Positions 16,258 through 24,092 of a stretch of 64,000 bases of DNA are shown piece by piece. The translations under genes and the position numbers were made by a program. This stretch comes from DASRLE01 sp963825315 (GTDB lineage: Bacteria > Verrucomicrobiota > Verrucomicrobiia > Limisphaerales > Palsa-1400). Every line of letters starts with the position of its first letter. Positions within the stretch are counted from its first letter, which is position 1. The notes under the pieces are model-generated. The model saw only the letters and a list, made by a program, of their open reading frames with translations. It was not told the origin of the DNA and ran no database searches. Where the stretch lies: assembly GCA_963825315.1 (NCBI GenBank), contig CAWGST010000002.1:806001-870000 (forward strand). The letters are read 5' to 3'.

Positions 16258-17092
16258 ATTCTTGCCTTTGGTCTTGTCCGTGGGTTGCGAGGGTGTGGTA
16301 TCGATTCATCCCTGGTGGTGACGTTCGTCTGCCATTCCTTAAAGGAAAAGTTAGAAGACTGGTTTTGCGTTGCCGCTCCCGCAGGACATGGATAATGGCG
16401 TCGGTGACAGCCGTGTGCGGGAGGTTGTGTGTCATGCCGCCAGCGATGGCGCGCGGCAGGGCTTTTTCAGGCCATTCTCTGGCGCCGCATGATTCGCACC
16501 CTTTTCCGCGACCTTCGCCCGCTTGTCGTGTTGTCGCAGCGTTTGGATCGGCAACGCGGAATCCTCTTCCGGACAAGGGCGTCGCTTGCAGAACGAATTT
16601 CATTCCGGTGCGGCGGGCGGCCTGGCGCAGACGCCATTGAACTGGAGTCACCCGGTCGTTGTCCCGATGGCTGGTGCTGAACAATGCCAGCAACCGAAGG
16701 CCCTCGATTCCAGCGGTGGTCTCCCACGTCCGGATCCAGTTCTCCACAGAATCGGGCAAAGTTACATGTTCGTCCGCGACGAAGACGACCATGTCTGCCA
16801 CAGCCACTTCGCTGACTAGCAACTCGCGAACACGGAGCTCCAAAAGCTCCTCGAATTTCAAAAAGCGCGGAACAAAAGTGAGCATTTCCCCGAAGCTTTC
16901 CGCGAGCCCCCTAAAGAATTCTTTCGCGCATATCCCGTTGCCGAAGTCATCGTAAGCAACGACCAGCTTGAATTCTGACGCCCGGTCGGATTTCGGACTC
17001 GTGGCGGCGAATATCTTCTCTTTCGGCCTGCAAAAAAAAGCGGTTGCGTCCGTCGCCAACTTTGCCGCCGTTTGTTTTTTCTGTTGATTCAT
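16241..17092 (-). CDS. Unknown Rossmann-like protein, paralogue of the 18256-18975 product
   Basis: 283 residues. Residues about 40-190 contain FKLVVAYDDFGNGICAKEFF, a strand-turn-helix start, then VAVADMVVFVADEHVTLPDSVENWIRTW and LRLLALF. The same order of motifs occurs in the protein encoded at 18256-18975 (IRIFAVYEHDLNRNRAQIMQ, IAKADIILFALLSGRELPQTLTEWLEQQ, SLLALLE), so the two are divergent paralogues. The pattern (strand ending in a small residue, AD followed by a hydrophobic strand, LP, aromatic W) suggests a flavodoxin/TIR-like alpha-beta fold, but I cannot assign a family. The C-terminal 80 residues are low-complexity and basic. It follows the PilT-like gene by 33 bases. Confidence 0.6.
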   Translation of the reverse strand: MNQQKKQTAAKLATDATAFFCRPKEKIFAATSPKSDRASEFKLVVAYDDFGNGICAKEFFRGLAESFGEMLTFVPRFLKFEELLELRVRELLVSEVAVADMVVFVADEHVTLPDSVENWIRTWETTAGIEGLRLLALFSTSHRDNDRVTPVQWRLRQAARRTGMKFVLQATPLSGRGFRVADPNAATTRQAGEGRGKGCESCGAREWPEKALPRAIAGGMTHNLPHTAVTDAIIHVLRERQRKTSLLTFPLRNGRRTSPPGMNRYHTLATHGQDQRQEYERHH

Positions 17093-17125
17093 TGTGTCCT
17101 CTCAAGATTTGGCAACGCGCATGGC

Positions 17126-18244
17126 TCAGGCGGCCAGCCTTTCTGGTTGTGCCGAGACCAACTCGGATTGGGCTTCGTCCCATTCCGCCAATTTTTGCAT
17201 GACTGTGGCTGGATCCTGGGATTTGTTGATGACCTCTTCACGGGCGATAAGGCCCTGCTGATACTTTTCCATCAGATATCCGTCCAGGGTCACCATCCCG
17301 TACTTTGCCCCGGTCTGGATGTCTGAATTGATTCGGAAAGTCTTGTTGTCGCGGATCAGCGCCGCGATGGCCGGGGTGTTGATCATGATTTCATAGACGG
17401 CGATGCGGCCCGGCTTGTCGATGCGCGGCAGCAGCAACTGGGAAATGACCGCCTGCAACACGGTGGAAAGCTGAATGCGGATGGTTTCCTGCTGGTTCAT
17501 GGGGAAGGCATTGACCAATCGGTCAATGGTCTTGGCCGCGCCCGTGGTGTGCAGCGTGCCGAAAACCAAATGCCCGGTTTCTGCCGCAGTGATGGCCGCT
17601 TCCATCGTTTCCAAGTCGCGCAATTCGCCCACCAGGATCACGTCAGGATCCTGGCGCAACGCGCGGCGCAAAGCCTCGGCGAAACTGGGGACATCGATGT
17701 GAACTTCACGCTGTGTGACCACGGCCTTTTTGTGGTGGTGATAGTATTCGATAGGATCCTCGACGGTAATAATATGAACGTCGTCGCGCGTCTCGTTAAT
17801 AATGTTGATCATCGATGCCAGCGTGGTGGTTTTGCCTGAACCAGTCGGCCCAGTGACCAGGATCAGTCCGCGGGGCTTGTGCAAGAGGACGTCCATCGTT
17901 TGGATCGGCAAGCCGATTTGATCCAAGGTAAGAAGTTTGGTTGGGATTTGCCTCAAGACCAATCCAAAGTTGCCCTTTTCTTTGAAGACGCTGACACGAA
18001 ACCGCGCCATGTCCCCGAAGGCAAACCCAAAGTCCGCCCCGCCGTTTTCGCGCACCTGCTGGATGGAATCCTCAGAGGTGATACTGCGCATCAGTTCTTC
18101 GCAGTCTTGCGGCTGCACGACCGGCCCCTCGACACGTTGGAGAACGCCGTGGATCCGGATAACGGGAGGCACACCAACACGAACGTGCAAATCAGACGCT
18201 TCTTCCGAAACCATCAACTGCAATAAGTCAGACATGGCATACAT
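17126..18244 (-). CDS. PilT-like type IV pilus retraction ATPase
   Basis: 372 residues, the usual PilT/PilU length. It has the N-terminal PAS-like domain (DLLQLMVSEEASDLHVRVGVPP), Walker A GPTGSGKTTT, the Asp box IITVEDPIEY, Walker B DPDVILVGELRD, the His box ETGHLVFGTLHTTGA, and a C-terminal AIRXLIRxxK-like helix (AIAALIRDNKTF). Such ATPases disassemble pilin at the inner membrane. No other pilus genes are nearby; it is embedded between two paralogous unknown genes, so its partner machine is encoded elsewhere. MSDLLQ at 18235 is an alternative start three codons in. Confidence 0.9.
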   Translation of the reverse strand: MYAMSDLLQLMVSEEASDLHVRVGVPPVIRIHGVLQRVEGPVVQPQDCEELMRSITSEDSIQQVRENGGADFGFAFGDMARFRVSVFKEKGNFGLVLRQIPTKLLTLDQIGLPIQTMDVLLHKPRGLILVTGPTGSGKTTTLASMINIINETRDDVHIITVEDPIEYYHHHKKAVVTQREVHIDVPSFAEALRRALRQDPDVILVGELRDLETMEAAITAAETGHLVFGTLHTTGAAKTIDRLVNAFPMNQQETIRIQLSTVLQAVISQLLLPRIDKPGRIAVYEIMINTPAIAALIRDNKTFRINSDIQTGAKYGMVTLDGYLMEKYQQGLIAREEVINKSQDPATVMQKLAEWDEAQSELVSAQPERLAA

Positions 18245-18255
18245 AGATCAACCTT

Positions 18256-18975
18256 TCATATTTCATTTAATATTGCGCAACGACATCCGCGGCTGGCCGG
18301 GCGTTGGCTTGTGGAGTGGTGGTAGTCATATAAATTATGGAGCGCTTCGGCAACGGAGAGCCGGACCTTGCGCGGCCAGTTTGTTCTGGCGAGCGGTATG
18401 CCGTCGGAATAACACACGCAGTCCGCCCCAGCCTGCGAAGCCAGGTGGCTTAAGTAGATTTCTGCGGAAGACAACCGCGGCACGATCATTCCGCCCGTTT
18501 CCAGCAAGGCCAGCAAAGAAACCCGATGGGTTGGCTTGTGGAGCAACTGTTGTTCGAGCCATTCAGTCAGCGTCTGGGGCAATTCCCGTCCAGACAAAAG
18601 CGCGAAAAGTATGATGTCCGCCTTAGCGATGGCATCCGCCGCCACCCGGCGCATTTTGGGATGCCAGAAAGACTTAAGACTCCACCAGGAGACTGAAAAA
18701 TTGAACGAACGACCCAGTCGCCGCGTGAGTTCTTCCTGCATGATCTGCGCTCGATTTCGGTTGAGGTCGTGCTCATAAACAGCAAAAATCCTTATGACAG
18801 GCTTTGGCACTTGAGAGAAGCGCCCATGGCGAACTCTAGGCGGGTGAGCTTCTGGCATGGGCGTTTCGAACCGCAAACCCACCTTCCGGCCTCGATCCTC
18901 CCCAATTTTTAGTGAATATCTTTGAACAGACATGATAGCTTTTAATTGCTTTTGATTTGCTTCGTATGATGTCAT
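18256..18975 (-). CDS. Unknown Rossmann-like protein, paralogue of the 16241-17092 product
   Basis: 239 residues. The core (about residues 58-190) shares motif order with the 16241-17092 protein: an N-terminal strand IRIFAVYEHD, a helix, KADIILFALLSGRELPQTLTEWLEQQ, and SLLALLETGG. The first ~20 residues (MTSYEANQKQLKAI) belong to the recurrent MT(T/S)xxA(N/D)Q leader also seen at 9457 and 20103, so the gene seems to have acquired its start from a duplicated cassette; MSVQRYSLK sixteen codons downstream may be the native start. It ends 11 bases before the PilT-like gene, heading that operon. Confidence 0.6.
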   Translation of the reverse strand: MTSYEANQKQLKAIMSVQRYSLKIGEDRGRKVGLRFETPMPEAHPPRVRHGRFSQVPKPVIRIFAVYEHDLNRNRAQIMQEELTRRLGRSFNFSVSWWSLKSFWHPKMRRVAADAIAKADIILFALLSGRELPQTLTEWLEQQLLHKPTHRVSLLALLETGGMIVPRLSSAEIYLSHLASQAGADCVCYSDGIPLARTNWPRKVRLSVAEALHNLYDYHHSTSQRPASRGCRCAILNEI

Positions 18976-18985
18976 GTGGATCCTA
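18945..18985 (-). repeat. Recurrent leader/start module, copy 2
   Basis: The minus-strand sequence ATGACATCATACGAAGCAAA and the codons after it correspond to the starts at 9457 and 20103. Here similarity falls off quickly upstream of the ATG, so the promoter part of the module is not conserved in this copy. Confidence 0.45.
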
Positions 18986-18996
18986 TGTTTGTCTTT

Positions 18997-19314
18997 CTAT
19001 CTGGTTGCCGGTGTGGGGTGTTGTTTAAGGCGCGTCAACTGGAGATCCTCTGCGGTTCCGGGCTCGAAGCGGGCCCGGGTGGTATTGGCGCCGCGTTGGG
19101 AAGCGCACACCTGTGCGGACGGCAGCGGACAGCCGGTTGGCCGAAGGGGTAGGCCAGAATGCTCGGACGGAACGAGCACCGCACGCGTGGGACGCGTGCG
19201 CTTCCCGAAGGCGTTTTCGTCGAAATCGTTGAAAACCGGGTTGCGTGGATCTCGTCTGATTACCGGACTGAACCGCACGTTGCGCCATCGTCGAATTTTG
19301 AGTTGTTTTTTCAT
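18997..19314 (-). CDS. Small basic protein, doubtful
   Basis: 105 residues starting MKKQLKIRRWRNVRFSPVIR, strongly basic, with an AAGGAAG ribosome site correctly spaced from ATG 19314. The first ~58 residues look protein-like; the remainder passes through a 36-bp repeat (19023-19058) shared with 20317-20352 and may not be native. No family is recognised. It is not clear whether it belongs to the cluster downstream. Confidence 0.35.
   Translation of the reverse strand: MKKQLKIRRWRNVRFSPVIRRDPRNPVFNDFDENAFGKRTRPTRAVLVPSEHSGLPLRPTGCPLPSAQVCASQRGANTTRARFEPGTAEDLQLTRLKQHPTPATR
19023..19058. repeat. 36-bp dispersed repeat, copy A
   Basis: Starts GTTTAAGGCGCGTCAACTGG and matches 20317-20352 at 32 of 36 positions. 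On the minus strand it contains a TTGACG box, TTGACA in copy B. Both copies lie upstream of genes that carry the MT(T/S) leader module. Confidence 0.5.
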
Positions 19315-19400
19315 GGTGCTTCTTCCTTTCGTGTGAGCTTGCGCAGGTCTTGTTTAAATCCTCTTCATCGTTGTGTTTTTCAAAATTCGTTGTGAGAACT

Positions 19401-19712
19401 TCAAAAGGGTGAGTTGCCGTTACATTTTGCCCAGATGACGTAAAGGGCGACGATAACGGCAACGAAATTAAAGACCACAAAACTCCAAATCCCGATCGTC
19501 CCCCAATCCAAGCGATTAGCTCTGTTGGATGGCGACCCGATGGCCCGTTCCTGCTCCCCTAGGTGTCGCTCCGAATGATCTGTCACTTGATGGGTTGCTT
19601 GAGAAGGGTCAGGGGAATGACGTGAATACAAATTGCCGTCGTCAAGGACGGACCACCGGGATTTCAAAAATCCCACACCGAAATCCGGTTCATTTGTTTC
19701 GATGGGTTTCAT
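19401..19712 (-). CDS. Small protein with C-terminal membrane anchor
   Basis: 103 residues from ATG 19712. The first ~70 residues are polar and probably unstructured; the C terminus is a single hydrophobic helix, WSFVVFNFVAVIVALYVIW, followed by a short tail. It lies 94 bases downstream of the DUF883 gene on the same strand and may be co-transcribed with it. No family is recognised. Confidence 0.45.
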   Translation of the reverse strand: MKPIETNEPDFGVGFLKSRWSVLDDGNLYSRHSPDPSQATHQVTDHSERHLGEQERAIGSPSNRANRLDWGTIGIWSFVVFNFVAVIVALYVIWAKCNGNSPF

Positions 19713-19806
19713 GTTCGTCAGTAATGTCCGCGTGGATAGTCTGTCCAGCTTCGGGGCCGGCTGGACAGACCTGTCTGCTGATTCGTCCTCGCGGGCCGCA
19801 AGAGGA

Positions 19807-20103
19807 TTAACGCCGGCGTCCCGCAAGTACGCCGATGAGCAACGCGACGCCACAGGCGATGCCAATGGACTCATAAGGATGCTCGCGGATAGCGTGATCC
19901 GTGGTCTGGGCCGCTTTCACGGTTTTGTCTTTAAGCCGCTCGTAAGTGGCTTTGGCTGACTCCAGGCCTGACGCCAAACGGCGACGCACTTTGGTCAAGT
20001 TTTCTCTGTTCCCGTCTGCGGTAGCCTTGAGCAATTCCTCCGCGTCACGCAGAACCAGGTTGATGTCGCTGGTTAGCCTTTGATTTGCTTTGTGTGTTGT
20101 CAT
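19807..20103 (-). CDS. DUF883 (ElaB/YqjD-like) membrane-anchored stress protein
   Basis: 98 residues. An amphipathic helical region with DAEELLKATADGNRENL, typical of the DUF883 family, is followed by the conserved HPYESIGIACGVALLIGVLAGRRR tail. That tail is a short membrane anchor with a terminal arginine cluster. Relatives in E. coli bind ribosomes at the membrane in stationary phase. The ATG at 20103 is preferred because of AAAGGAAC seven bases upstream. The frame stays open to 20151, and an ATG at 20148 sits almost on the predicted transcription start, so a 15-residue longer form cannot be excluded. A sigma-54-like promoter (20154-20174) and enhancer-like site (20246-20273) lie upstream. 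Confidence 0.85.
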   Translation of the reverse strand: MTTHKANQRLTSDINLVLRDAEELLKATADGNRENLTKVRRRLASGLESAKATYERLKDKTVKAAQTTDHAIREHPYESIGIACGVALLIGVLAGRRR

Positions 20104-20150
20104 GTCGTTCCTTTCTTTGTTTGCTTTTCGTACTTTTCCCCATGTCATCA
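20085..20150 (-). repeat. Recurrent leader/start module, copy 3
   Basis: The minus-strand leader GAAAGGAACGACATGACAAC and first codons (MTTHKANQR) match the module at 9405-9510; the similarity includes the AGTNGTGA and GGAAA blocks further upstream. This copy probably shows the native arrangement, because the peptide is the natural N terminus of DUF883. Confidence 0.55.
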
Positions 20151-20153
20151 CTA

Positions 20154-20174
20154 CTTAATCAGGATTTATGCCAA
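20154..20174 (-). promoter_or_regulatory. Sigma-54-like promoter of the DUF883 gene
   Basis: TTGGCATAAATCCTGATTAA on the minus strand: a good -24 half (TTGGCA) and CTGATT at the -12 position, with G at the expected distance but A in place of C. The same variant (TTGATT) occurs at 59568-59588, where a 100-bp stretch of flanking sequence is also similar to this region. Confidence 0.6.
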
Positions 20175-20245
20175 GTCGATGGATTCGACGTAAGACGCTC
20201 ATTTGCAATAAGATGATACTTTTTGTCAGGATTCTTAGGTGCGCA

Positions 20246-20273
20246 CGAGATTTTGAAAGTTCGAATTTCCGTG
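20246..20273. promoter_or_regulatory. Enhancer-like site (UAS) of the regulon
   Basis: CGAGATTTTGAAAGTTCGAA followed by TTTCCG matches the recurrent motif. It lies about 75-100 bases upstream of the -24 box at 20174, as expected for a sigma-54 enhancer. Confidence 0.55.
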
Positions 20274-20316
20274 TTATCAACGATTGAAAATTCGTCGCAC
20301 TTATGACAAGATATGT

Positions 20317-20352
20317 GTTTAAGGAGTGTCAACTGGAAATCCTCCGCGGTTC
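20317..20352. repeat. 36-bp dispersed repeat, copy B
   Basis: Starts GTTTAAGGAGTGTCAACTGG; pairs with copy A at 19023-19058. It covers the 3' end of the decayed hydrolase gene, so it may mark the junction where that gene was cut off. Confidence 0.5.
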
Positions 20353-20774
20353 TTGCCCTGCGCAAGTCGATAAGTTTTTCTGAGTCGCAATGCTCCGTTT
20401 GGGATCCGACGAATGCAGGAAGAATTCGGCGGTTAGAAAGTAGGTATGGGCCCGCAGAAAAGCTCCACCTCTGCCTTGAGCGTCCTGGGTCCACTCTGCA
20501 AGAGCCAAAGTCCGCTCGGCAGTAGCATTCCAAGCTTTATACAGCCCCGGGCATCCCGGCCTCTGATGTGCTGGACAGTCTCCAGAACCTCTTCCGTATC
20601 GGAACCGCCATAGGGTTCGGCGGGCAGTAATCGTAGGGCTTGAAAGTGGTAGATCTGGTCTTTAAAAAGGTGGCTTTGAGCAACATCAGAGGGGCGACCA
20701 ATGAAGATGAAAAGGACGATAAGGCAGAGTGTCGCGGCTCTTGCGCGGAATAACCATAGCCTTTTAGCTCACAT
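20329..20774 (-). pseudogene. Decayed N-terminal part of an FrsA-like alpha/beta hydrolase
   Basis: An AAAGGAG ribosome site precedes ATG 20774, but codon 2 is TGA. Continuing in that frame gives a signal-like hydrophobic stretch (LWLFRARAATLCLIVLFIFIG) and then HFQALRLLPAEPYGGSDTEEVLETVQHIRG. A frameshift near 20538-20552 then leads to YKAWNATAERTLALAEW and HTYFLTAEFFLHSSDPKR. The YGG(S/A)D..EVL, W...W.A.A.R and A.NYYR.AEFFLH pattern is that of the N-terminal cap of FrsA/dienelactone-hydrolase-like esterases. The catalytic domain is absent; sequence ends in the 36-bp repeat. Three lesions (stop, frameshift, truncation) make this a clear pseudogene. Confidence 0.65.
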
Positions 20775-20808
20775 GTGTGTCTCCTTTGTAAACACAAGTC
20801 GACTTGCG

Positions 20809-21909
20809 TTAATTACGCTCATGTTCATGTGTTGGCAGATCATTTCGTGGATTGTGGCGGCGCAAGCCTTCCGCCACGGCGTGGAGGCTGACGAGATTGG
20901 TGGAGGGCTGGGCCAAGCCGCCCAATCTGTTGTTCAGGAAACTCGCCCCCAAAATAACGTTGTTGGAGCAAGAGGCGTCGTTGACATGAAAGGCTTTCCC
21001 GCCGCAATCATTGACCACCAGGTTTTCAAAATTGTTGCCGATGCATTGGGTGTCGGGACAGAGCATCCAGCCCCTGGCGGTGTCAGTGGTGGCTTGTGCC
21101 ATGAAAACCCCGTCATGATGACTGTTGGAAATGATTAGGCTTTGAAACGAATTGTCCCGGGAGTCGCGCATGAAAATGCCCAGATCGTTGCGCGCCAATA
21201 CCGCATTGGTGATGGAATTATGGCTGAAGTCGAGGTCCAATGACAGGCCCGCCGCCAGATTGTCATGCAGACGCAGGTTGTCAAAGCGGCTTTCTTCGGT
21301 CTGGTAACAGGCCAGGCCGTCGAATTGATTGTCGTAGGAATCAAAATCGTTGACGTGGAGACGGCGGACGGCGGCGGCGACCAAGCCGCCGGAGCGGCAA
21401 TGGCAACAGACGACATGTTCGACCTCAACATCGGCCACGTTCCAGATTTGCACGCCATTGTTGTTGAACTCAGAGCCGTCACCGGCTGATCGCCAAAACT
21501 CCAGTCTTTGATTCCTGCGGTTGCCGTCAATCATCAGGTCCGCCAAGCGCAGGTGCGAGGCGCGATGATTTGTTTCGGTCATGGGCGGCCCAAGAATCAC
21601 CACCGGGCAGTCAGCCCCGTCCGCCAGGTGCAGGATGGTGGCCGGCCCGCTGCCGCGCAAGGTTTCGTCATTGTGCCGCAACATGAGCGGCTGGGAGATT
21701 GCATAGGTTCCGGCGCTGAGAACCACTTCGCCGTTGGCTGGCAGGGCGTCGAGCGCCTTTTGGATGTCCACGCCGCTGGAATTGGCGGGCAACATGACAA
21801 TGACCGGAGACGCTCCGAACGAAGGATGGCAGATCATCCCCTGCGCCAGCAGCAGTGAAGCGAAGAGTCCACTTCGGGAACTTGATTTTATGAGGTTGCA
21901 CTGGCGCAT
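20809..21909 (-). CDS. Secreted right-handed parallel beta-helix protein
   Basis: 366 residues from ATG 21909, preceded by AGGTT at a suitable distance. An N-terminal signal-like segment (SGLFASLLLAQGMICHPSFGA) leads into SGVDIQKALDALPANGEVVLSAGTY, the usual opening of pectate-lyase-like beta-helix proteins. Repeated coil turns with Asn ladders follow: NNNGVQIWNVADVEVEHV, RLHDNLAAGLSLDLDFSHNSITNAV and NSHHDGVFMAQ. No polysaccharide-lyase catalytic motif is obvious, so the activity is open; binding or cleavage of a polysaccharide is the family expectation. An ATG at 21936 is an alternative start. Confidence 0.75.
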   Translation of the reverse strand: MRQCNLIKSSSRSGLFASLLLAQGMICHPSFGASPVIVMLPANSSGVDIQKALDALPANGEVVLSAGTYAISQPLMLRHNDETLRGSGPATILHLADGADCPVVILGPPMTETNHRASHLRLADLMIDGNRRNQRLEFWRSAGDGSEFNNNGVQIWNVADVEVEHVVCCHCRSGGLVAAAVRRLHVNDFDSYDNQFDGLACYQTEESRFDNLRLHDNLAAGLSLDLDFSHNSITNAVLARNDLGIFMRDSRDNSFQSLIISNSHHDGVFMAQATTDTARGWMLCPDTQCIGNNFENLVVNDCGGKAFHVNDASCSNNVILGASFLNNRLGGLAQPSTNLVSLHAVAEGLRRHNPRNDLPTHEHERN

Positions 21910-21937
21910 ATATAACCTTTTGATCCTATCGTTCAAC

Positions 21938-22277
21938 CTAGCTTATAACATTTAAAGAATGGTGCTGGCTAAGATTGGGTGGTCGCTTTGAACTACATTT
22001 GAGAATTGCGCAACCGAGGTGTGCCCCAACGGCGACCAGGAGTAGCACCAAAGCGATAACGCCCAGCTTTCCCAGGAATCCAACCACCTGTTCCAAATGG
22101 CGGTGGAATGAGAATCCCAATACAACACACACGGCGGCGTAAAAAACCGAGCTGAAAGCATCCACTAGCAAGACGCCATGGCGCCGCCGGGAACGGCAGT
22201 CCACTCTGTTCCGCAAAAACCGCGAGGAAAAGAACCAATCCGCCATGCGACAATAGGAATTGGTTCACTTGGCTCAT
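21938..22277 (-). pseudogene. DedA-family membrane protein, frameshifted remnant
   Basis: ATG 22277 with a GAGGAAG ribosome site starts MSQVNQFLLSHGGLVLFLAV and FAEQSGLPFPAAPWRLA, the N-terminal DedA signature (E..G.P.P..P). The central domain is missing. A second frame then gives GFSFHRHLEQVVGFLGKLGV and a hydrophobic helix ending LGCAILKC, the C-terminal DedA pattern. DedA proteins are polytopic inner-membrane proteins linked to lipid-carrier recycling. Here internal deletion plus frameshift leaves two ends only. It lies downstream of the Mla operon and may once have belonged to it. Confidence 0.65.
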
Positions 22278-22425
22278 ATCTTCCTCCTCTGCTCCGGCGG
22301 CACTTGCTGATCTATTGGCGGCTTTTTGTCCGGATTTCTGGCGGGCTGATCGTGCCAGGCAAGCACGAACAGGATCGTCAAAACTACTGATTATGGCAAG
22401 CGAGGTGCTCATAGGCGGCGATTAT

Positions 22426-23118
22426 TTACTTGTTCGTCGTGCGCGCGGTGGCGGATTTGTCCCAAGGTGAACGACGAAGGTCCGAGGCGACCTCAGCAAA
22501 AATCCCGCCAAACGCTTGATTCCAGCCTTCCATCAACGCGGCGGCGCTTGGCGCGGTAACCGGTATGTTGCGCGAATACTCCTGTTGAAGTATCGGTTTT
22601 GTCGGCACGCCATTGCGGGCTTCGAAGAACACCAGGTGCATTGTCACGACGGCGCACGGGTGCTCTGGCCGTCGAAAGTCTCCATAGAGCTGGGTCACGC
22701 TGATTTCAACAATGGTATTAGGCTTGAGGGCGCTGCCGGCGTTCAGAACCTCGCTGAAGCCGTCGGCTCGACTCAACCATCCGCGCACGGGCGCCATCAT
22801 TTCTTCCTCGGGCGGGTCCAGGAATTCCGCGTAAGGATCGCGCACGTAGGAGAACTCGCCCGTGCGATAGACTAGCGACCGCCCATCGAATGGCGGGGCG
22901 ATTCGCAGGGATCTAATGCCCAGCACACGGTCGCCGGCGACGGCGCCGCCGGAGGCGGTTGGCGGTGCGCCAAAGGTGAACGTTTGTTTGTGCAAAGGAG
23001 GTTTGGACAGGCAGCCGCTTAACGCCAGGACGGCGGCAAGAATGGCTAAAATACTCACAATCCATCGATAAAAGGCATGTAAAATCTTCATAGTGTTGAC
23101 GCGGTAGCAGGAATTCAT
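22426..23118 (-). CDS. PqiC/ABC-transport auxiliary lipoprotein
   Basis: 230 residues from ATG 23118 (overlapping the MlaD stop), or 221 from MKILHAFYRW at 23091. Lipobox LALSGCLS is preceded by a hydrophobic stretch. The mature part matches the ABC_trans_aux/PqiC (DUF330-like) family: YTFGAP-like start, VLGIRSLRIAPPFDGRSLVYRTGEFSYVRDPYAEFLDPPEEEM, and a C-terminal AFGGIFAEVASDL. These lipoproteins work with MCE-type importers at the outer membrane. Its position directly after MlaD supports a role in the same lipid transport system. Confidence 0.85.
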   Translation of the reverse strand: MNSCYRVNTMKILHAFYRWIVSILAILAAVLALSGCLSKPPLHKQTFTFGAPPTASGGAVAGDRVLGIRSLRIAPPFDGRSLVYRTGEFSYVRDPYAEFLDPPEEEMMAPVRGWLSRADGFSEVLNAGSALKPNTIVEISVTQLYGDFRRPEHPCAVVTMHLVFFEARNGVPTKPILQQEYSRNIPVTAPSAAALMEGWNQAFGGIFAEVASDLRRSPWDKSATARTTNK

Positions 23119-24086
23119 TGTTTTGCCGGTGGTTGAACGTTCTTTATTGGGAGAGGGGGTTTGCCGAGAATGAAGCCGGAGGGGTACTGTTTCATCTCGA
23201 ATAAAACATCGTCCGCCTCATGCAACGTACGCGAAGCGTTGTCCAGTGTTTGATTCAATGCATCGAAATCAAGGTTCGCCAAGCCGGGTTGGAGACTCCC
23301 AACCGTCTCCTGAAGCTGTCCAACAAGTCCGTCCGCATCGTGGGCCAACTTCTCGAGTTCCATTTTTGCGATGGTGTCCCCGGTGTGATCGAGGAAAGAT
23401 TGGAGTTTTGCGTTGCTGCCCCGCAGTTCCGTCAACAGGGCGTTGGCATTGGTGCCCAGACTTTCCAAGTCTATCCGCTCGACGCGCCCCAGCAAGTGGC
23501 CAACCGATTTGAGATCGACTTCAGCCAAATGATCCAAGGCGGCCACATCAACCTGATCCAGCTTGTGCAACGCCTCGCGCATGGAAACGAGCAAATCTCC
23601 CAATAAACCAGGCGCCGAGGGAATATAAGTGTGCCGCGGCGTCCACCCAACCTGCAATGGCGGGTTCTCAGCCGGGTTCAGAAACTCAAGCGACAAAATG
23701 CAGGTGCCGGTGACGCCCAGCGCCTTGGGACAAGCGCGCAAACCATGTTCAATCGCCTTCTGGAGCCGCTCGTTGCGATCCTTGCCTGGCGGCAAAATGG
23801 AAACATCATCGTTCATCTCGAAGACGACCACGACGTAACCTGGCGAAGCATCCTGATATTCGTTCCAGGTAAATCCAATGCTGGTGACTTTGCCAACGCG
23901 CACGCCTCGAAGTTCAACGGCCGAACCGACTGAAAGCCCGCTCACATCGGTGGTGACATAGGTTTCGAACAAGCTCGACTTTTTAAGGTTGCTCCACACG
24001 CCGAAGACCAGCAGGCCAGTCACGACAAGGGCCACGCCAAAGAAGGCGAATAGACCGATTTTGAAATTGTTTATTTTCGCGCTCAT
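23115..24086 (-). CDS. MlaD/MCE-domain lipid transport protein
   Basis: 323 residues. An N-terminal signal-anchor helix (KIGLFAFFGVALVVTGLLVFGVW) precedes the MCE domain: LFETYVTTDVSGLSVGSAVELRGVRVGKVTSIGF and GYVVVVFEMNDDVSILPPG. A long helical C-terminal region rich in Leu/Asp heptads (ALDHLAEVDLKSVGHLLGRVERIDLESLG) is longer than in E. coli MlaD and may build a periplasmic tube or contact the lipoprotein. MCE hexamers form the substrate channel of Mla transporters. It is followed by the auxiliary lipoprotein with an ATGA overlap and preceded by the split MlaF gene. Confidence 0.9.
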   Translation of the reverse strand: MSAKINNFKIGLFAFFGVALVVTGLLVFGVWSNLKKSSLFETYVTTDVSGLSVGSAVELRGVRVGKVTSIGFTWNEYQDASPGYVVVVFEMNDDVSILPPGKDRNERLQKAIEHGLRACPKALGVTGTCILSLEFLNPAENPPLQVGWTPRHTYIPSAPGLLGDLLVSMREALHKLDQVDVAALDHLAEVDLKSVGHLLGRVERIDLESLGTNANALLTELRGSNAKLQSFLDHTGDTIAKMELEKLAHDADGLVGQLQETVGSLQPGLANLDFDALNQTLDNASRTLHEADDVLFEMKQYPSGFILGKPPLPIKNVQPPAKQ

Positions 24087-24092
24087 AAGTAT

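Noticed and set aside
20159..20533. 124-residue minus-strand open frame upstream of DUF883
   Set aside because: It spans the sigma-54 promoter, the UAS and the 36-bp repeat, and part of the real hydrolase pseudogene in another frame.
20537..20797. 86-residue minus-strand open frame
   Set aside because: The neighbouring frame of the same strand encodes recognisable hydrolase sequence; this one does not.
22340..22370. TGGCACGATCAGCCCGCC as a sigma-54 promoter in front of the dedA remnant
   Set aside because: Good -24 box, but no G(C/A/T) at the ten-base spacing and no UAS nearby.
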